The notes beneath the pieces were generated by a model that had not been told where the DNA came from, ran no database searches, and worked only from the letters and a program-made list of their open reading frames with translations. Of a stretch of DNA of 64,000 nucleotides, positions 38,239-47,324 are shown in pieces; within the stretch, counting starts at the first letter, position 1, and every line of letters begins with the position of its first letter. The DNA comes from Gemmatimonadota bacterium. GTDB lineage: Bacteria > Gemmatimonadota > Gemmatimonadetes > Longimicrobiales > Gaopeijiaceae. The stretch spans positions 186,001 to 250,000 of the forward strand of contig JAUIEJ010000005.1 in the NCBI GenBank assembly GCA_030428885.1, written 5' to 3'. A program made the translations under genes and the position numbers.

Positions 38239-40868
38239 ACCCCGATCCCCACCGCCTGCCCTCGTGGGCGCGACGCGTCCTGGAGTGGGCTCTTCCGGGC
38301 GGTGTCCGGGGCGCGTCGATCCGGGGCGACCTGGGAGAGGAGTGGGGCGAGCGGCCGCCGGGGCCGACCCGTACGACCTGGCTCGTCCTGGAGGTGATCC
38401 GGTTGGTGTTCCACTATCGCATACGCCCGGTGGCGGGCGGGGGAGGGGGGATGGGCGGAGGTACGGGGGTGTGGCGGTTCGCGCTCCGGCGCATGGCGAA
38501 GGACCCGGGCTTCTCGGTCCTGGCGATCCTCACCACGGCCCTGGGCATCGGGGCCACGGTGGCCCTCTTCTCGGTGGTCCAGGCCGTCCTCCTGGATCCC
38601 CTTCCGTATCGAAGTCCCGACGACCTGGTGGCCGTCTTCGAGGCCCACCGCCCACGGGAGATTTCCCGCAACGTGGCGAACCCCGGGAATGTGGCGGCCT
38701 GGCGCGGCGTGCGGGCCCTGGAGGGTGCCGAGGCGGTGGTGCTCGCCCAGCCCCGGGTCGTGTCCCAGCCGGGGGAGCCCCGGGAGGTCATGTCGAGCAT
38801 CGTGACCCCGGGGTACCTGGAGCTCCTGGGGGTGGACCTGGCCGAAGGCACGGGCTTCACCCCCGCCGCCGGGGCCGGAGACGGCAACCAGGTGGTGCTC
38901 ACCCGGGACGGGTGGAACGAACTTTTCGGGGGCACCCCCGGAGCCGTGGGGCAGAGCGTGGTGGTGAACGGCCAGAGCGCCCGGGTGGTGGGGGTCCTGC
39001 CGCCGACCCACCTCCCCTTCGCCGACGGCGCGCTCCTGCTCATGGGCATGCCGTTGGAGGCCATGGGCGACCAGACCAACACCGGGCGGTTCCTCAACGT
39101 GGTGGCGCGTCTGGCCCCCGGCTCCGCCGTGGACGCCGCGCGCCTCGAGCTGGAAGGGGTGATGGCCGGACTTCGGGAGGCCCATCCCGACTTCAACGCC
39201 GGATGGGACGTGGAGGTCGAGTCGTTGCGCGCCGTGGTGCTGGGCGACCTCCAGGCCCCCCTGTGGACCCTTCTCGCCGCGGGCTCCCTCCTGCTGCTGG
39301 TGGCCTGCGTCAACGTGGCCAACCTCACCCTGGCCCGGGCCACCGAGCGACAGGCGGAGATGGCGGTGCGTTCGGCGTTGGGGGCGTCGGGGGGCCGCCT
39401 GGCGGGTCAGTTGGTGGTGGAGAGCCTCCTCCTGGCCGGGGTGGGAGGGGTCGTGGGCGTCGGTCTGGCGTGGGTGGCCACCCGGGTCCTCACCCCCGGC
39501 CTCCTGGAGGCCTTCGCCCTGCCGCGCCTGGGCGACGTGGGGCTGGACGGTAGCGTCCTGGCCTTCGCTGCCGCCGTCACCACGGCCACGGGGCTCGTCT
39601 TCGGCCTGGCCCCGGCGTGGGGCGCCGTGCGCCGGGGTCCGGCCGAGACCCTGGGTGCCGAGGGGCGGGGGCCGAGCCGGCGCACGGGCCGATTGCGGCG
39701 GGGCCTGGTGGTGGCCGAGGTGGCGCTCTCGGTGATGCTCCTGACCTCGGCGGGCCTCCTGGTCCGGAGCTTCCGGACGCTGGCGGCGGTGGACACGGGG
39801 TTCGAGGCCGAGCGTGTGGTGACGGGCCGCATCAACCTCACGGGTGAGCGGTACCGGGGCGCCGAACCCGATCTGCTGTTCTACGCCGACCTGGAGACGC
39901 GGCTGGCCGCCCTCCCCGGCGTGGAGGCGTTCGGAGGCGTGTCCTTCCTGCCCCTCGACGGCCTGGGGTCGGCCACATCGTACTACCCGGCCGACCGCCC
40001 CGTGCCGCCGAGGGACCAGTGGTCCGTGGCCGACATCCGGCCCGTGGTGGGCGACTACTTCGGCGCCATGGGCATCGAGCGGGTGGCGGGGCGCACCTTC
40101 GAGGCCACCGACGACGCCGACTCGCCCCGGGTAATCGTCGTGAACCGATCCCTCGCCGAAGAGGCCTGGCCCGGCGAAGACCCCCTGGGGCGCCCCCTGG
40201 CCATCAACTGGAGCGACCTCGAGCCCTGGACCGTGGTGGGGGTGGTGGACGACGTGGTCCACACCGGGATGGATCAGGCTCCTCGACCCATGGTCTACCA
40301 CACCCTCCGGCAGGCCCCCTACTTCTCGTTCATGACGCTGGCCCTCCGCACCCGGGCCGGCGACGTGGCGGGGGCGGTGGCCGGGCTGCGGAGCGCCGTG
40401 GCCGCCATCGACCCCGCGGTGCCGGTGACCCGGGTCCGGGCCATGGACGATCTCGTCCGGACCGCCACGGCCCGCCCCCGCATGACTGCGTTCCTGGTGA
40501 CCCTCTTCGCCGGGGCCGCGGCGGCGCTGGCGGCGGTGGGCCTCTACGGCGTGCTCGCGTTCGCCGTGGCCCGGCGGGTCCGGGAGATCGGGGTCCGCAT
40601 GGCTCTGGGGGCCCGGGCCACCGACGTGGTGGCGCTGGTCACCGGCCAGGGCCTGCGCCTGGTGGCCCTGGGGCTCGTCCTGGGACTCGGGGGGGCCGCC
40701 CTGGGCTCCCGGGTGTTCGAGGCGTTGCTCTTCGGGATCACGGCCCACGATCCCTGGGCCTTCGCCGCCGCCGGGGCCCTCTTCGCCGTCGTGGGGACGG
40801 CGGCGTCGGTGATTCCCGCGCTCCGGGCCGTGCGGATCCTGCCGGGACGGGCTCTTCGGGAGGAGTGA
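38235..40868 (+). CDS. ADOP-type ABC transporter permease (second copy)
   Basis: The product is 877 aa from the GTG at 38235, overlapping the PadR stop. The N-terminal prefix (about 1-75, VRGASIRGDLGEEWGERPPGPTR) is followed by two MacB-PCD plus FtsX modules. The first begins at DPGFSVLAILTTALGIGATVALFSVVQAVLLDPLPYRSPDDLV. The middle has ATERQAEMAVRSALGASGGRLAGQLVVESLLLAG, and the last has VARRVREIGVRMALGARATDVVALVTGQGLRLVALGLVLGLGG. It is related to the copy at 8073-10700 but clearly diverged. No ABC ATPase gene is near. Role: probable membrane-stress or export complex; substrate unknown. Confidence 0.9.
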   Translation: MNPDPHRLPSWARRVLEWALPGGVRGASIRGDLGEEWGERPPGPTRTTWLVLEVIRLVFHYRIRPVAGGGGGMGGGTGVWRFALRRMAKDPGFSVLAILTTALGIGATVALFSVVQAVLLDPLPYRSPDDLVAVFEAHRPREISRNVANPGNVAAWRGVRALEGAEAVVLAQPRVVSQPGEPREVMSSIVTPGYLELLGVDLAEGTGFTPAAGAGDGNQVVLTRDGWNELFGGTPGAVGQSVVVNGQSARVVGVLPPTHLPFADGALLLMGMPLEAMGDQTNTGRFLNVVARLAPGSAVDAARLELEGVMAGLREAHPDFNAGWDVEVESLRAVVLGDLQAPLWTLLAAGSLLLLVACVNVANLTLARATERQAEMAVRSALGASGGRLAGQLVVESLLLAGVGGVVGVGLAWVATRVLTPGLLEAFALPRLGDVGLDGSVLAFAAAVTTATGLVFGLAPAWGAVRRGPAETLGAEGRGPSRRTGRLRRGLVVAEVALSVMLLTSAGLLVRSFRTLAAVDTGFEAERVVTGRINLTGERYRGAEPDLLFYADLETRLAALPGVEAFGGVSFLPLDGLGSATSYYPADRPVPPRDQWSVADIRPVVGDYFGAMGIERVAGRTFEATDDADSPRVIVVNRSLAEEAWPGEDPLGRPLAINWSDLEPWTVVGVVDDVVHTGMDQAPRPMVYHTLRQAPYFSFMTLALRTRAGDVAGAVAGLRSAVAAIDPAVPVTRVRAMDDLVRTATARPRMTAFLVTLFAGAAAALAAVGLYGVLAFAVARRVREIGVRMALGARATDVVALVTGQGLRLVALGLVLGLGGAALGSRVFEALLFGITAHDPWAFAAAGALFAVVGTAASVIPALRAVRILPGRALREE

Positions 40869-40915
40869 CGAGGCGGTAGATTCGGGGGTCCTCGTTCCCC
40901 TGGCCTCGGCCCGCC

Positions 40916-42949
40916 GTGTCCGACTCCGACTCCGACTCCGACTCCGGGTCCCGTCCCGATCTCGATTTCGTCCAGCCGTGGTTTCTCGGCCCCGCCGCCG
41001 AGAACGACCGCCTCCTGGAAGACCTGGTGGTGGAGTTCCTCCGGGATCACGCCTACTGGCGGCGCAATTTCCATCCCGAAGACGGCCTCCGGATTTCGGC
41101 GGGCGCCCGCCACGCCCCGGCCTTTCTCGACGTGCAGGCCCGCATGCGGGCGGAGCTGCACCGGCTGTCGGCGTCGCTGAAGCGGGCAGTCCCCTTCTTC
41201 CACCCGCGGTACGTGGGCCACATGACCGGGGATCTCCTGATCCCGGGGCTGGTGGCCAAGCTCATCACCACCCTCTACAACCCCAACAACGTCTCGGAGG
41301 AGGCGGCTCCCGTGACCCTGGAGTGGGAACTCCAGGTCGGCGAGCAGCTCGCCCGGATGTTCGGCTTCGCCGTGGACGACGACGCCGAGCCGTGCGCGTG
41401 GGGGCACCTCACCAGCGGGGGCACGGTGGCCAACTACGAGGCCCTGTGGAACTTCCGCTCGGTGCGCTTCTACGGACTGGCCCTCCAGGCCGGGGCCCGG
41501 GAGGTGGGGTTCGATCCCGGGCCGGTGGGGCCGGCGCAGAAGGAGCTCTCCGCCTACACGGCGTGGGAGCTCCTGAACCTCTCCATCGACGACACCATCG
41601 CACTGCGACGGGACGTGGCCCGCCACCTCCGAGCCCACCACCCTCCGCCCCTCTTCCACGCCTTCGCCGCGGCGGTGCGGGCCGAGCGCATCGAAAGCCT
41701 GGGTACCGCCGGGTTCTTCCTGAAGCACGATCTGGCGCCGCCCCGGGTGCTGGTGTCGTCGTCGGCCCACTACTCCTGGGCCAAGGGCATGAAGGTCCTG
41801 GGTCTGGGGACGGCCCATCTGGTCCGGGTGGCGGTGGACGACCACATGCGTATGGCCGTGTCCCACCTCCGGGACGAGCTGGATCGGGCCGAGGAGGGCC
41901 GCATTCCCGTCCTGGCGGTGGTGGGCATGCTGGGCACCACCGAGTTCGGGACCGTGGACCCCATCCACGCCATCGCCGACGAACGCGACGAGCGGCGGGG
42001 TCGGGGGGTGGAACTGGGCCTCCACGTCGACGCCGCGTGGGGCGGGTATCTCACCAGCGTCTTCCGACGGCCCGACGGATCCTTCCACGGGCAGGACGAG
42101 GTGGCCGAGGGCTTCCGCCACTTTCCCAGCGACACGGTCTACCGCGCCTTCCAGGCCCTGCCGCGAGTGGACTCCGTCACCATCGACCCCCACAAGCTCG
42201 GCTACGTCCCGTATCCCGCCGGGGCCTTCGTGGCCCGGAACCGGGAGGTGGTGGACTTCATCACCCAGGAGGCGGCCTACGTCTTCGACCTGGGCGACGA
42301 GACCACGCCTCGGCCTCGGCGTGAGACGCTGCACAACCTCGGCCAGTACATCCTGGAGGGATCCAAGCCCGGGGCGGCGGCGGCGGCGGTCCACGTGACC
42401 CATCGGGTGCTCCCCCTGGATTCCCAGGGGCTCGGGCGCCTGTTGAAGCTCACGGTCCGGGCCTGCGAGATCTTCTACGACTCGGTGGCCGACATCCAGG
42501 CTCGCCTCGAGGGCCGGGTGCGGCTCTGCGTACCCTTCGAGCCCGACTCCAACCTGATCTGCCTCGCCGTCAATCCGTGGGACAACGCCTCGGCGGCGGC
42601 CATGAACCGGTTCGCCCGGGCGGTGTTTGCCCACATGAAGGTCGAAGGTCATCGGCCGGTCCAGGTGAAGACCTTCATCGGGTCGTACACGTCGCTCCTG
42701 AAATCCACGCTCCCGGGAGATCAGGCGCACCGGATTCTCGGGGGACTCCGTCTCGACCCCGACACCTTCCGGCTGATTCCCCAGGACCCGGCTCGGGAGG
42801 CCGACCACCTCTTCATCCTGCGCCACACCCTCATGAACCCGTGGCTCCTGGCCGGTCCCGACGAGCGCTCCTACATCGATCACTACTGGGACTGGCTGGA
42901 GGACGTGGTCGACGACGTGCTGGCCGGCGGGGAGTGGCGCCAGGGGTGA
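40916..42949 (+). CDS. Group II PLP-dependent decarboxylase (tyrosine/aspartate decarboxylase type)
   Basis: This 677-aa protein carries the PLP-anchoring Lys427 in TIDPHKLGYVPYPAGAF, His285 in SSSAHYSW (ring stacking) and Asp372 in HVDAAWGGY. Large spacer regions and the LTSGGTVANYEALWNF motif place it with the 600-plus residue bacterial tyrosine/aspartate decarboxylase branch, not with the shorter glutamate decarboxylases. The substrate cannot be fixed by eye. The start is the GTG at 40916, giving an odd N-terminus MSDSDSDSDSGS. It is transcribed alone, converging on the unknown gene at 42965. Confidence 0.85.
   Translation: MSDSDSDSDSGSRPDLDFVQPWFLGPAAENDRLLEDLVVEFLRDHAYWRRNFHPEDGLRISAGARHAPAFLDVQARMRAELHRLSASLKRAVPFFHPRYVGHMTGDLLIPGLVAKLITTLYNPNNVSEEAAPVTLEWELQVGEQLARMFGFAVDDDAEPCAWGHLTSGGTVANYEALWNFRSVRFYGLALQAGAREVGFDPGPVGPAQKELSAYTAWELLNLSIDDTIALRRDVARHLRAHHPPPLFHAFAAAVRAERIESLGTAGFFLKHDLAPPRVLVSSSAHYSWAKGMKVLGLGTAHLVRVAVDDHMRMAVSHLRDELDRAEEGRIPVLAVVGMLGTTEFGTVDPIHAIADERDERRGRGVELGLHVDAAWGGYLTSVFRRPDGSFHGQDEVAEGFRHFPSDTVYRAFQALPRVDSVTIDPHKLGYVPYPAGAFVARNREVVDFITQEAAYVFDLGDETTPRPRRETLHNLGQYILEGSKPGAAAAAVHVTHRVLPLDSQGLGRLLKLTVRACEIFYDSVADIQARLEGRVRLCVPFEPDSNLICLAVNPWDNASAAAMNRFARAVFAHMKVEGHRPVQVKTFIGSYTSLLKSTLPGDQAHRILGGLRLDPDTFRLIPQDPAREADHLFILRHTLMNPWLLAGPDERSYIDHYWDWLEDVVDDVLAGGEWRQG
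40919..40942 (+). repeat. Hexanucleotide repeat TCCGAC x4 at the start of the decarboxylase
   Basis: Four perfect TCCGAC units immediately follow the GTG start codon and encode Ser-Asp repeats, followed by TCCGGG. Being a multiple of three, changes in copy number would lengthen the acidic N-terminus without altering frame. If the true start lies further downstream, it would instead be a non-coding leader repeat. Confidence 0.6.
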
Positions 42950-42964
42950 GGTCCGGGAACCGCC

Positions 42965-43789
42965 TCAGCTCTCCGCGCCGTGGAGTCGGAGGCAGGCGTC
43001 CACCGCGTCGGCGTAGAAGGCCGTGACCCGTTCCGTGCCCTCGTCACCCAGCCACGCCGGGGCGGGCAGAACCGCTCCGAGCCATTCCTCGGTGTGCCAG
43101 TACCCGTGCCGGAGCGGTGGCCGGTGGGCGGTCCAGGGGTACGGCCAGGGCGTGACGTAGCCGTAGGGTGCCGGGTGCCCGTCGTCGCCGGGGGTCATCC
43201 CGCATCCGATGGTGCGCCGGGGCCCGTCGTCGTCGCCACCGAGTGCCAGCAGCGTGGCGAGATCGAAGTGATGGGGCCAGCAGCGCAGCGGGCCCGCATC
43301 GGCCCGATCCGCCCACGGCCGGAGCACCCGGTACGCCGCTGCGAACCAGGCCGCCAGCTCCCGTCCCGCGACGGGATGGGCACGGAACGCGGCGCCCTCG
43401 GCGACGGGATGGTGTGGCAGCGCGTACTCGGGAGGGGGGAGGGCGCACCCCACGTCGGCTTCGAGGCGGGTCCGGGCGGCCTCGAGTGTGACGCCGTCCA
43501 GAGACCATCGGCGCGAGCCTCCTGCGACCCCGTCCAGGGTGAGGTGCAGCGTCGCGGGGTCGAGATGGAGCGTCATGGGGGCGTCGGTGCGGGCGGTCGA
43601 CCCCGTCGAGAGGCGGGCTCGGTGGTCGTCCCAGCACAGGCTCCGGTGTCCGTCGTCGTCCCGCGGCGGCAGGAGCGCGCCGGCGAACGAAGCGAGGAGC
43701 TGAGCGGCGTGGTGGGCCTGCAGGCGGGCGTTCGCCAGGGCCGGGTCCGGGTTGAGGCGCGTTCTGGACCTCTCGGCTCCGGCGGTCAC
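42965..43789 (-). CDS. Unrecognised cytoplasmic protein coupled to a Rieske-FMN oxidoreductase
   Basis: The product is 274 aa from the GTG at 43789, which overlaps the upstream gene's TGA by 4 bp, so it is translated with it. There is no signal peptide or membrane helix. Conserved-looking segments are PLRCWPHHFDLATLLAL, RTIGCGMTPGDDGHPAPYGYVTPWPYPW and HGYWHTEEWLGAVLPAPAWL. The aromatic WPHHFDLA motif and repeated histidines could form a metal or ligand site. A distant relation to DUF5996-type proteins is possible but unproven. A role with the glutamate-synthase-like fusion is suggested by the coupling. Confidence 0.7.
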   Translation of the reverse strand: MTAGAERSRTRLNPDPALANARLQAHHAAQLLASFAGALLPPRDDDGHRSLCWDDHRARLSTGSTARTDAPMTLHLDPATLHLTLDGVAGGSRRWSLDGVTLEAARTRLEADVGCALPPPEYALPHHPVAEGAAFRAHPVAGRELAAWFAAAYRVLRPWADRADAGPLRCWPHHFDLATLLALGGDDDGPRRTIGCGMTPGDDGHPAPYGYVTPWPYPWTAHRPPLRHGYWHTEEWLGAVLPAPAWLGDEGTERVTAFYADAVDACLRLHGAES

Positions 43790-45453
43790 GGTGCCCGGCC
43801 GTCGCCAGAACCGATGCCGGCGTAGCGAACTCCAGTGAGGTCGGCCACGTCGCGCTTCCAGGTGGTGAGATCCACGGGGGAGAAGTCCGACAGGCGGCGG
43901 TGGCCGCAGGCACGGGCCAGGACCTTCATCAATCCGGTGGTCGCCTCGAACCAGTTCGCCAGCCGTTGGGCCGACGCCTCCACCACGAGCCGGGCCCGGA
44001 GGTGGTCTTTCTGGGTGGCGATCCCCACCGGGCAGTTGTTGGTGTGGCAGGCGCGCATGCCCAGGCACCCGATGGCCTGGAGAGCGGCGTTGGCCACGGC
44101 CACGGCGTCGGCGCCCAGGGCCAGCGCCTTCACGAAGTCCGCTTCGGTCCGGAGGCCGCCGGTGATCACCAGGGTCACGTCGGACGCTCCCGAGCGATCC
44201 AGATGGCGGCGGGCCCGGGCGAGGGCAGCCAGGGTGGGCACGGAGATGTGGTTGCGAAAGACGTCGGGAGCGGCGCCGGTGGCGCCTCCCCGGCCGTCGA
44301 GGATCACGTAGTCGGCGCCGGCCTCCAGCACGAAGTCCAGGTCGTCTTCGATGTGCTGGGCCGAGAGCTTGAAGCCCACGGGGATCCCTCCCGACACCTC
44401 CCGGACCTGGGTAGCGAGGTCGGCGAAGTCGGCGGGGGTCACCAGGTCCGGGAATCGGGACGGGCTGATGGCGTCCTGGCCCGGCGCCAGCCCCCGAACC
44501 TGGGCGATGCGCTCCGTGACCTTGGCGCCCGGGAGGTGTCCGCCGGTCCCCGTCTTGGCGCCCTGACCGCCCTTGAAGTGGAAGGCCTGGACGCCCCGGG
44601 CTTTGTCCAGCTCCCACCCGAAGCGGCCCGACGCCAGCTCGTAGAGGTATCGGGAGTTGGCATCCCGCTCGTCGGGGAGCATGCCGCCTTCGCCGCTGCA
44701 GATGCCCGTGCCCGCCGACTCGGCGCCCCGGGCCAGGGCGAGCTTGGCCTCCTCCGAGAGGGCCCCGAAGCTCATGTCGCTCACGAAGAGCGGAATAGCC
44801 AGTTCCAGGGGCCGGGCCGCACGGGGGCCGAGGACGGTGCGGGTGTCGACGTCGGCGTCGTCGGCCAGGGGGCGTCGGGCCAACTGGGCCGTGAGGAGTT
44901 GCAGATCGTCCCAGCGGGGCAGCTCGGTGAGGGGCACCCCCATGGCCGACACCGGGCCGTGGTGTCCGATGCCCTCGTACCCTTCCCGAGCCAACCGCTG
45001 GATGTGGGCGTTGTAGGGCTCTTCCGGTGTCCCGTGGGGGTCCTGGTATGCGCCGAGATATTCCTGGCGACGCCAGGGCTGGGGGTGGTCCTCGGACCAG
45101 CGCGCCACGGCGGCCGCGTCCACCCGGACCTCGTCGGCCTCCCGGTCGATTTCGGCCTCGAAGCGTTCCAACGCCTCGGCGTTGTCGTATTCGCTCACCC
45201 CCGTGTCCAGGCGGTAGTCCCAGTGGTGGAGGCCGCAGATCAGGTTCGCACCGTCGACGTGGCCGTCGGCGAGGAGCGCCCCTCGGTGGAGGCAACGTCC
45301 GTACAGCACCGACACGGTCTCGTCGTGCCGCACCACCACGAGATCGACGCCCGCCACCAGGGCGTGGGCCGGCTCCCGGTCGGCGAGGGTGCTCCAGCGG
45401 GCCACAACGGTGGGGCGGGCGAAGGAGCGGGCGGTGGGAAGGGGGTCGGCCAT
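43786..45453 (-). CDS. Rieske domain fused to FMN-binding glutamate synthase-like domain
   Basis: The product is 555 aa from the ATG at 45453. The N-terminal Rieske [2Fe-2S] domain (about 10-110) carries the pattern Cys54-X-His56 and Cys73-XX-His76 (GRCLHRGALL, LICGLHHW). The C-terminal 400 residues match the central glutamate-synthase (FMN) domain: AIPLFVSDMSFGALSEEAKLALARGAESAGTGICSGEGG, KGGQGAKTGTGGHLPG, and a Cys cluster GCLGMRACHTNNCPVG like the 3Fe-4S site. It lacks the glutaminase and NADPH parts, so it is probably a ferredoxin-type oxidoreductase of the archaeal GlxD/GltB-like kind rather than complete glutamate synthase. Next to it is a coupled unknown gene. Confidence 0.88.
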   Translation of the reverse strand: MADPLPTARSFARPTVVARWSTLADREPAHALVAGVDLVVVRHDETVSVLYGRCLHRGALLADGHVDGANLICGLHHWDYRLDTGVSEYDNAEALERFEAEIDREADEVRVDAAAVARWSEDHPQPWRRQEYLGAYQDPHGTPEEPYNAHIQRLAREGYEGIGHHGPVSAMGVPLTELPRWDDLQLLTAQLARRPLADDADVDTRTVLGPRAARPLELAIPLFVSDMSFGALSEEAKLALARGAESAGTGICSGEGGMLPDERDANSRYLYELASGRFGWELDKARGVQAFHFKGGQGAKTGTGGHLPGAKVTERIAQVRGLAPGQDAISPSRFPDLVTPADFADLATQVREVSGGIPVGFKLSAQHIEDDLDFVLEAGADYVILDGRGGATGAAPDVFRNHISVPTLAALARARRHLDRSGASDVTLVITGGLRTEADFVKALALGADAVAVANAALQAIGCLGMRACHTNNCPVGIATQKDHLRARLVVEASAQRLANWFEATTGLMKVLARACGHRRLSDFSPVDLTTWKRDVADLTGVRYAGIGSGDGRAP

Positions 45454-45570
45454 GGCGAAGGCGGGGCGGAGGGAAGGGGGACCGGGTTCGGGAGCCCAAC
45501 CCGTGTCGGGGGGAATCGGTTCCGGGCTCCGAAGTGGAACCGCGCGGTATGGACCGTCGTAGGACGGGCA

Positions 45571-46509
45571 ATGGACGAGATACGAATTCCCAACGACGCG
45601 ACGTACAGCCCCGTCTCCCTCACCGACCTGGCGGTGGCCGCACCCCTGGCCGCCCGGGTGCTCCTGGGAGCGACTCTCCCCGGGCGCATGGTGCAGGTGG
45701 CGGCCCTGGGCCTCTACGCCGGAAGCGTGGCCAAGGATTGGACCGCGCGGCAGGGCATGCGCCGGATCGATTTCCTGGCCGAGTACGGCTCGGACGTGGA
45801 GCGGCTGGACGCCCAGCCCCTGGCCGCCCGCCGGGACGAGATCGCCCGGCTGGGCCAACTCCTCAACGAGGGATACGTGGCCGAACGGGTGCCTCGCCCC
45901 GAACTCGCCGAGCGGGTGAATCGGGTGCTCACCGACTACATCGCGTCGGTGACGGGGCAGCGGGTCGAGACCAGCAGCCAGATCCGCAACGTCACCCTGG
46001 CATCCCTCGTCTTTCCCTTCGCCATGGGTGCCTGCGACATGCTCAGCGGCGACGTGGCGATCTTCCGGGACACGGGCATTTTCGAGGCCCACATCATCAC
46101 CCACGAGTTCGTCCACCGGAAAGGGTACTGGAAGGAACTCCACGCCCAGGCCCTGGCCTACCTGGCGCTGCGCAACTCCGACGACCCCCTCCTGATCCAG
46201 GCGGCCCGGGCCGAGCGCATGCACCGGCAGCTCCGGGTGGTGGCGGGCGAGGATCCCGAGGCTTTCGGAGAGGCCGTGGACCACGCCGGGCTCCGGGACG
46301 AACTGCGGGACGCCTTCCATGCCCTGCGCCCCGATCCCGGGGCGATCCAGTCGTTCGTGAGCGACGGCATGAAGCAGGTCTACGACATGCGGCTCAAGCT
46401 CACGGGCCAGAACGGGCTGTCGGACTACGACGAGGGGTTCACCAACTTCCTCTTCACCTTCGCCGCCTCCCCCCAGGCCCGGCAGCCCCGGATGCAGGCG
46501 CGCCTGTAG
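45571..46509 (+). CDS. HExxH membrane protein, DUF3810-like
   Basis: The product is 312 aa from the ATG at 45571. Hydrophobic segments near residues 20-60 could anchor it. The catalytic-type motif HEFVH (in HIITHEFVHRKGYWKELHAQALAYLAL) is followed by a second Glu, as in the DUF3810 zinc-metalloprotease-like family, whose HExxHxxG-x(n)-E pattern and downstream aromatic layout it shares. A zinc peptidase activity is plausible, not proven. It ends before a large bidirectional terminator. It is divergent from the Rieske fusion gene. Confidence 0.65.
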   Translation: MDEIRIPNDATYSPVSLTDLAVAAPLAARVLLGATLPGRMVQVAALGLYAGSVAKDWTARQGMRRIDFLAEYGSDVERLDAQPLAARRDEIARLGQLLNEGYVAERVPRPELAERVNRVLTDYIASVTGQRVETSSQIRNVTLASLVFPFAMGACDMLSGDVAIFRDTGIFEAHIITHEFVHRKGYWKELHAQALAYLALRNSDDPLLIQAARAERMHRQLRVVAGEDPEAFGEAVDHAGLRDELRDAFHALRPDPGAIQSFVSDGMKQVYDMRLKLTGQNGLSDYDEGFTNFLFTFAASPQARQPRMQARL

Positions 46510-46530
46510 GCGCCGACGGCGTTCGACACG

Positions 46531-46569
46531 ACGAAGCCCCCGCCCGGTCGTTCCGGGCGGGGGCTTCGT
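46531..46569. terminator. Bidirectional terminator with perfect 17-bp stem
   Basis: ACGAAGCCCCCGCCCGG (46531-46547) and its exact complement (46553-46569) enclose a 5-nt loop. It lies between two convergent genes (ends at 46509 and 46595) and can end both. Confidence 0.85.
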
Positions 46570-46594
46570 GTTCGCTCTGGGTATCGAGGGCGGG

Positions 46595-47026
46595 TCAGGC
46601 CATCTCGATGTCGTAGCGCACGCGCCAGTTGCTCATTTCCTCGGGATCCTCCGAGCCTTCGTCCGACGGGACGTAGTTGCCCACCCAACCGGCGCAGTCC
46701 CCGCTGAAGTCCCGACGGTAGTCGTCCAGATGGTCGTTTTCCGACAGCGTGTCGATCTCCTCACCGAAGAGTTCCACGCTCATGGTATCGCCGGGCTCAC
46801 CTTCGAAGAGGATCCGGTCGATCTTATCTACACGACTGAACCGCGGATGATCGGAGATCTCCCAGTGGCCCTTCTCGGGGAGACGATGCTCCACCGTGAC
46901 GGCCCCGGAGGTCACCTTGGTCCGGAAGAAGAACTCGCCGTACTCCTTGAAGAACGGCTCGAGTTTGTCCTTGACCTGGATCCAACGCAGGATGACGCGG
47001 ATCCGCTTTCCGGAGTTGACCCCCAT
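46595..47026 (-). CDS. Orphan 143-aa protein of unknown function
   Basis: This is a cytoplasmic-looking, charged protein read from the ATG at 47026 with AGGAG seven bases upstream. It is rich in Lys, Glu, Asp and aromatic residues (VKDKLEPFFKEYGEFFFRTKVTSG, EHRLPEKGHWEISDHPRFSRVDKIDRILFEG, ENDHLDDYRRDFSGDCAGWVGNY). Its composition is clearly less Ala/Arg-rich than its neighbours and its DNA is visibly less GC-rich, so it may be acquired or highly constrained. A beta-sandwich (C2-like) fold is conceivable from the alternating pattern but unproven. It has its own promoter region and a strong terminator. Confidence 0.7.
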   Translation of the reverse strand: MGVNSGKRIRVILRWIQVKDKLEPFFKEYGEFFFRTKVTSGAVTVEHRLPEKGHWEISDHPRFSRVDKIDRILFEGEPGDTMSVELFGEEIDTLSENDHLDDYRRDFSGDCAGWVGNYVPSDEGSEDPEEMSNWRVRYDIEMA

Positions 47027-47324
47027 GTATGACTCCTGTCGATCGGTGACGAAAACGGGAGCGGGATTAATACGCCCCCCCGAAGGGGCGGGTCAAGGAC
47101 GAGGCCCCGAGACGCCCGGCGATCTCCGTTCTTGTCCGCGGTTGAGAAACAAGTGTATCCTTGAACAAGGCCCGTCCTCGTGGGACGGTCCGCCGATCCG
47201 CCCGGGAGCCCTCCCGGTGGCTGCGTAGGGAAGAGCCCCTTCCCGGTCGGTATCCCCGCCAGATTCCCGCCACACCGGTACCACACCGGCCCCTCCAGGG
47301 CGGTGTCGGGAAATGGGGAGCAGT
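47027..47324. promoter_or_regulatory. Divergent promoter region, AT-richer than surroundings
   Basis: No credible gene is seen in these 298 bp. It contains a GC hairpin (CGCCCC at 47073-47078 with GGGGCG at 47085-47090) and an AT-richer segment 47135-47172 with two near-identical AAACAAG/GAACAAG repeats that could be operator or promoter elements. GGAG upstream of 47325 favours that ATG over the one at 47313. Confidence 0.45.
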
